Of a stretch of DNA of 64,000 nucleotides, positions 62,173-64,000 are shown one piece after another (position 1 is the stretch's first letter; each line of letters starts with the position of its first letter). The stretch spans positions 345,229 through 409,228 of the forward strand of contig NZ_VFES01000003.1 in assembly GCF_007858185.1 (NCBI RefSeq), in the 5' to 3' direction. The stretch comes from Pseudomonas grimontii. GTDB taxonomy: Bacteria > Pseudomonadota > Gammaproteobacteria > Pseudomonadales > Pseudomonadaceae. The notes below the pieces were generated by a model that was given only the letters and a program-made list of their open reading frames with translations, was not told where the DNA came from and ran no database searches. The translations under genes were made by a program, and so were the position numbers.

Positions 62173-62555
62173 AATCAGTGAATGGTCTGAAGCGTTTCCA
62201 ATCGTTTGTTGAAGAGCGACGTCGCTTGGGAGACTGGGCGGAATACGGTTCAGCAGATATGACTAGGCTTTCAAGAGTAAAGCTTGTTGAAGCATGTGGG
62301 ATTAAGCGGAGCTTAATTTATCAAAATTCACAGGTAGTAGCTCTGCTTCGTGACCTAGAATCCGAATTAAGAGCACATGGTGTTCTATATGCGCGCAGTG
62401 CGGATACTAATTGTGTTCCCCAGAATGGTTCAACTCATGACGAGGAATTTGAGCTACGGTTAGTTGATTTATCTGCTTCGCTTTGTCAGTTTAATCAGTA
62501 TTTAAGTGATGTTTCTAAGTCACTTCTGATGTACCCCTTATCGAGGCCAAAATAA
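62169..62555 (+). CDS. Small HTH-like protein of the recombinase operon
   Basis: 128 aa. An N-terminal stretch (MTRLSRVKLVEACGIKRSLIYQ) fits a helix-turn-helix, followed by a helical region (VVALLRDLESELRAHG). It overlaps the P-loop gene (ATGA) and ends 2 bases before the next recombinase. Size and place recall the small TnpC of Tn554-type transposons, which aids integration, but I see no decisive similarity. Confidence 0.6.
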   Translation: MKSVNGLKRFQSFVEERRRLGDWAEYGSADMTRLSRVKLVEACGIKRSLIYQNSQVVALLRDLESELRAHGVLYARSADTNCVPQNGSTHDEEFELRLVDLSASLCQFNQYLSDVSKSLLMYPLSRPK

Positions 62556-62557
62556 TT

Positions 62558-63865
62558 GTGTGTATCCTTCATTTTGGAAACGGTTTGGCCAGCCACTCTG
62601 GCTATATGCGAGCGCGCGTAGGAATTTATTTTGATGATAATCACAACGTCCTTGAAGCACCGACCATGTGGGCGATGGCTGTCTCGAAGATACGTTCAAG
62701 GAGTGATGAAACGACAAGAAACTATGCGAATATCCTGAGAAGGTTTTTGCAGTGGTTGGACGATAGCCCAATCGAAGGGGGTGAAGTTGTATTTGGTGCG
62801 CAGAACTGGCAGTTGGTGGATGAGGATGTTTTTGATGCCTTCCTTGTTCACATAGCATCTCCAACGGATGCGCTTCCTGATGGTCCGTCTCACAAAACCA
62901 TGTATCACATTGCGGCAAGGGTCTGGAGCTTCTATCAGTGGGCCGAAAGGCAGGGCTATAAACACTATTTGGATATCAGTAGGACTGATATCCGATACAT
63001 GCTGAAAGACCAGAAACTCCTGGCCCATATCAACCCAGGGGTTAAAGTTACTACCTTGGGATTTAATCTGCCCAGTGGTAGACCAGCAATGCATCAACGA
63101 GAAATGCAGAAATTTGTAAGGCAAACTGATTATGAAATAGCTCTCGGTGTGATGAATGATCCTGTTTATCAAATTATCGCAGCGATCATACGAATTACCG
63201 GGCTTAGACCGATTGATCTTTTTCAATTGCCCTACCGAGGGAAAAATGAAAATTATGGATTCATTCCTTATGATGAGGGTGAGTACCCAGAAGGGTTAGA
63301 TAATGGAGCTATCTATTATTATTTTAGGTCCAAGGGAAAATGGCGTTCCATAGACTTTCCAGGGAAGCTGTGGAGAGTTATTTGCGAGTATTATTTACCC
63401 TTAAGGCGGCAACGAGCGAAGCTATATGAGGCTAAGCATGGCATTCCACCAAGGAATAGCGACTTGTTTCTTTCCGCTCGTGGTGATGTTGTTACTCATG
63501 GAATGCTTGGTTATAACTTTAGCAAGGTGGTTTCTGCAGCGAAGAACTCCGAGAGCGCTACTGATTTTAAAGCCATACGATTCAATGCACGAATGCTCAG
63601 GCACACCTGTGCGACATATTTTGTTTATGAGGCGTTGAAAGCCCAGAATAGACTTGGAAGGAGTTTTGTTTACGATGCAGCGCTCGACGAAGATCTCAGG
63701 AAAATGCTGGGCCACACTAATGTTAGAACTACACTTGAATACTATGTTCATCTAGTCAACCGATATGTGCACGACAATCTTCTGACTGATCTTCATCGCT
63801 CACGCGTTGATGCTGGTTTGTCCGCTATTTTAGACCGACATAATTACTCTGAGATTGTGGTATAG
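62558..63865 (+). CDS. Tyrosine recombinase/integrase of typical size
   Basis: About 435 aa from GTG 62558 (ATG 62606 would give 419 aa). SAM-like core-binding domain (DETTRNYANILRRFLQWLD), then catalytic R217 in ITGLRPIDLFQLP, Lys in RSKGKWRSIDF, R345-x2-R348 in ARMLRHTCATYF where Arg replaces the usual first His, H386 in MLGHTNVRTT and nucleophile Y395 in LEYYVHL. Probably the main integrase. It lies 2 bases after the small gene, so the five genes form one translational unit. Confidence 0.88.
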   Translation: MCILHFGNGLASHSGYMRARVGIYFDDNHNVLEAPTMWAMAVSKIRSRSDETTRNYANILRRFLQWLDDSPIEGGEVVFGAQNWQLVDEDVFDAFLVHIASPTDALPDGPSHKTMYHIAARVWSFYQWAERQGYKHYLDISRTDIRYMLKDQKLLAHINPGVKVTTLGFNLPSGRPAMHQREMQKFVRQTDYEIALGVMNDPVYQIIAAIIRITGLRPIDLFQLPYRGKNENYGFIPYDEGEYPEGLDNGAIYYYFRSKGKWRSIDFPGKLWRVICEYYLPLRRQRAKLYEAKHGIPPRNSDLFLSARGDVVTHGMLGYNFSKVVSAAKNSESATDFKAIRFNARMLRHTCATYFVYEALKAQNRLGRSFVYDAALDEDLRKMLGHTNVRTTLEYYVHLVNRYVHDNLLTDLHRSRVDAGLSAILDRHNYSEIVV

Positions 63866-64000
63866 AACAGGCACTAGGGATGGTCTGAAGTAGCCATGTA
63901 TTTCCCCGGCATACCACCTAGCGCAACTTTTAAACTCGCCAAATGATCAAAAAACAATCAATTCGACGAGTATTTCTTACGTTTTCGCCACCCGGACCCC
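63866..64000. other. Start of the island interior
   Basis: 135 AT-rich bases after the last recombinase without a recognisable gene, terminator or repeat before the window ends. Confidence 0.4.

Larger units (their letters stand above)
56697..64000 (+). mobile_element. Left part of an integrated island with multiple tyrosine recombinases
   Basis: Begins where the host radical SAM gene loses homology and continues past the window. The DNA is clearly more AT-rich than the flanks, with A/T-ending codons. It opens with five overlapping or nearly touching genes: three tyrosine recombinases and two putative DNA-binding proteins. No terminal repeat can be verified as the right end is missing. The set recalls other multi-recombinase elements (Tn554-type, RIT, Gamma-Mobile-Trio islands), but gene sizes and order do not let me assign a named class. 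Cargo is not visible. Confidence 0.85.

Noticed and set aside
56697..64000. Island as a prophage or ICE inserted in a tRNA gene
   Set aside because: No tRNA sequence, phage structural gene or conjugation gene is visible in the window; the junction lies in a protein gene.

Overview
The window is the origin-proximal part of a fluorescent Pseudomonas chromosome, most like the P. fluorescens subgroup. It opens inside dnaA and continues dnaN-recF-gyrB. The later order (plsC, gmhB, glyS/glyQ, tag, htrB, trkA, rsmB, fmt, def, tsaP-like gene, dprA, tsaC, qor, hemF, aroE, betC locus, trpBA/trpI, prlC) is the usual pseudomonad one. Seven copies of a GTGGGAGGGGGCTTGC-type REP/REPIN repeat and near-perfect parS palindromes in recF and after gyrB support this.

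Layout. 1-5.9 kb: replication block with parS sites. 6-9.4 kb: an OmpR-family response regulator divergent from a CHASE2 sensor kinase, with a probable FecR-like remnant between them. 9.6-14 kb: leftward glyQ-glyS-gmhB-plsC. 14-15.6 kb: tag and an LpxL/HtrB acyltransferase. 15.7-20.3 kb: leftward def-fmt-rsmB-trkA-TPR. 20.4-26 kb: a TsaP-like protein without its LysM domain, dprA, tsaC, qor, hemF-aroE. 26-31.7 kb: choline-O-sulfate use (betC, choX, a SulP transporter, a divergent LysR regulator) and a small DOPA-dioxygenase-like gene. 31.8-36 kb: a complete D-galactonate operon dgoK-dgoA-dgoD-transporter. 36-40 kb: accessory stretch with a BBE-type FAD oxidase and two AT-rich orphan genes, one with a degenerate ADP-ribosyltransferase-like C-terminus. 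40-49 kb: trpA/trpB with divergent trpI, then small stress and envelope genes. 49-52.3 kb: prlC, a zinc-ribbon protein and a periplasmic phosphatase. 52.5-56.4 kb: the three-subunit membrane gluconate 2-dehydrogenase.

The most unusual region is 56.4-64 kb. A gene starting at 56471 encodes the N-terminus of the PA0069-family radical SAM protein. A near-consensus LexA box lies directly upstream. The gene is cut inside its CxxxCxxC cluster motif by an AT-rich element that runs off the window. The visible left end of the element is a tightly coupled five-gene operon: two very large tyrosine recombinases (784 and 700 aa), an HTH/coiled-coil/P-loop protein, a small HTH-like protein, and a normal-sized tyrosine recombinase. 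All read in the same direction as the disrupted host gene, so the host SOS promoter may drive the recombination genes. Cargo and right end lie outside the window. All functions are inferred from motifs and family knowledge; no database search was run.
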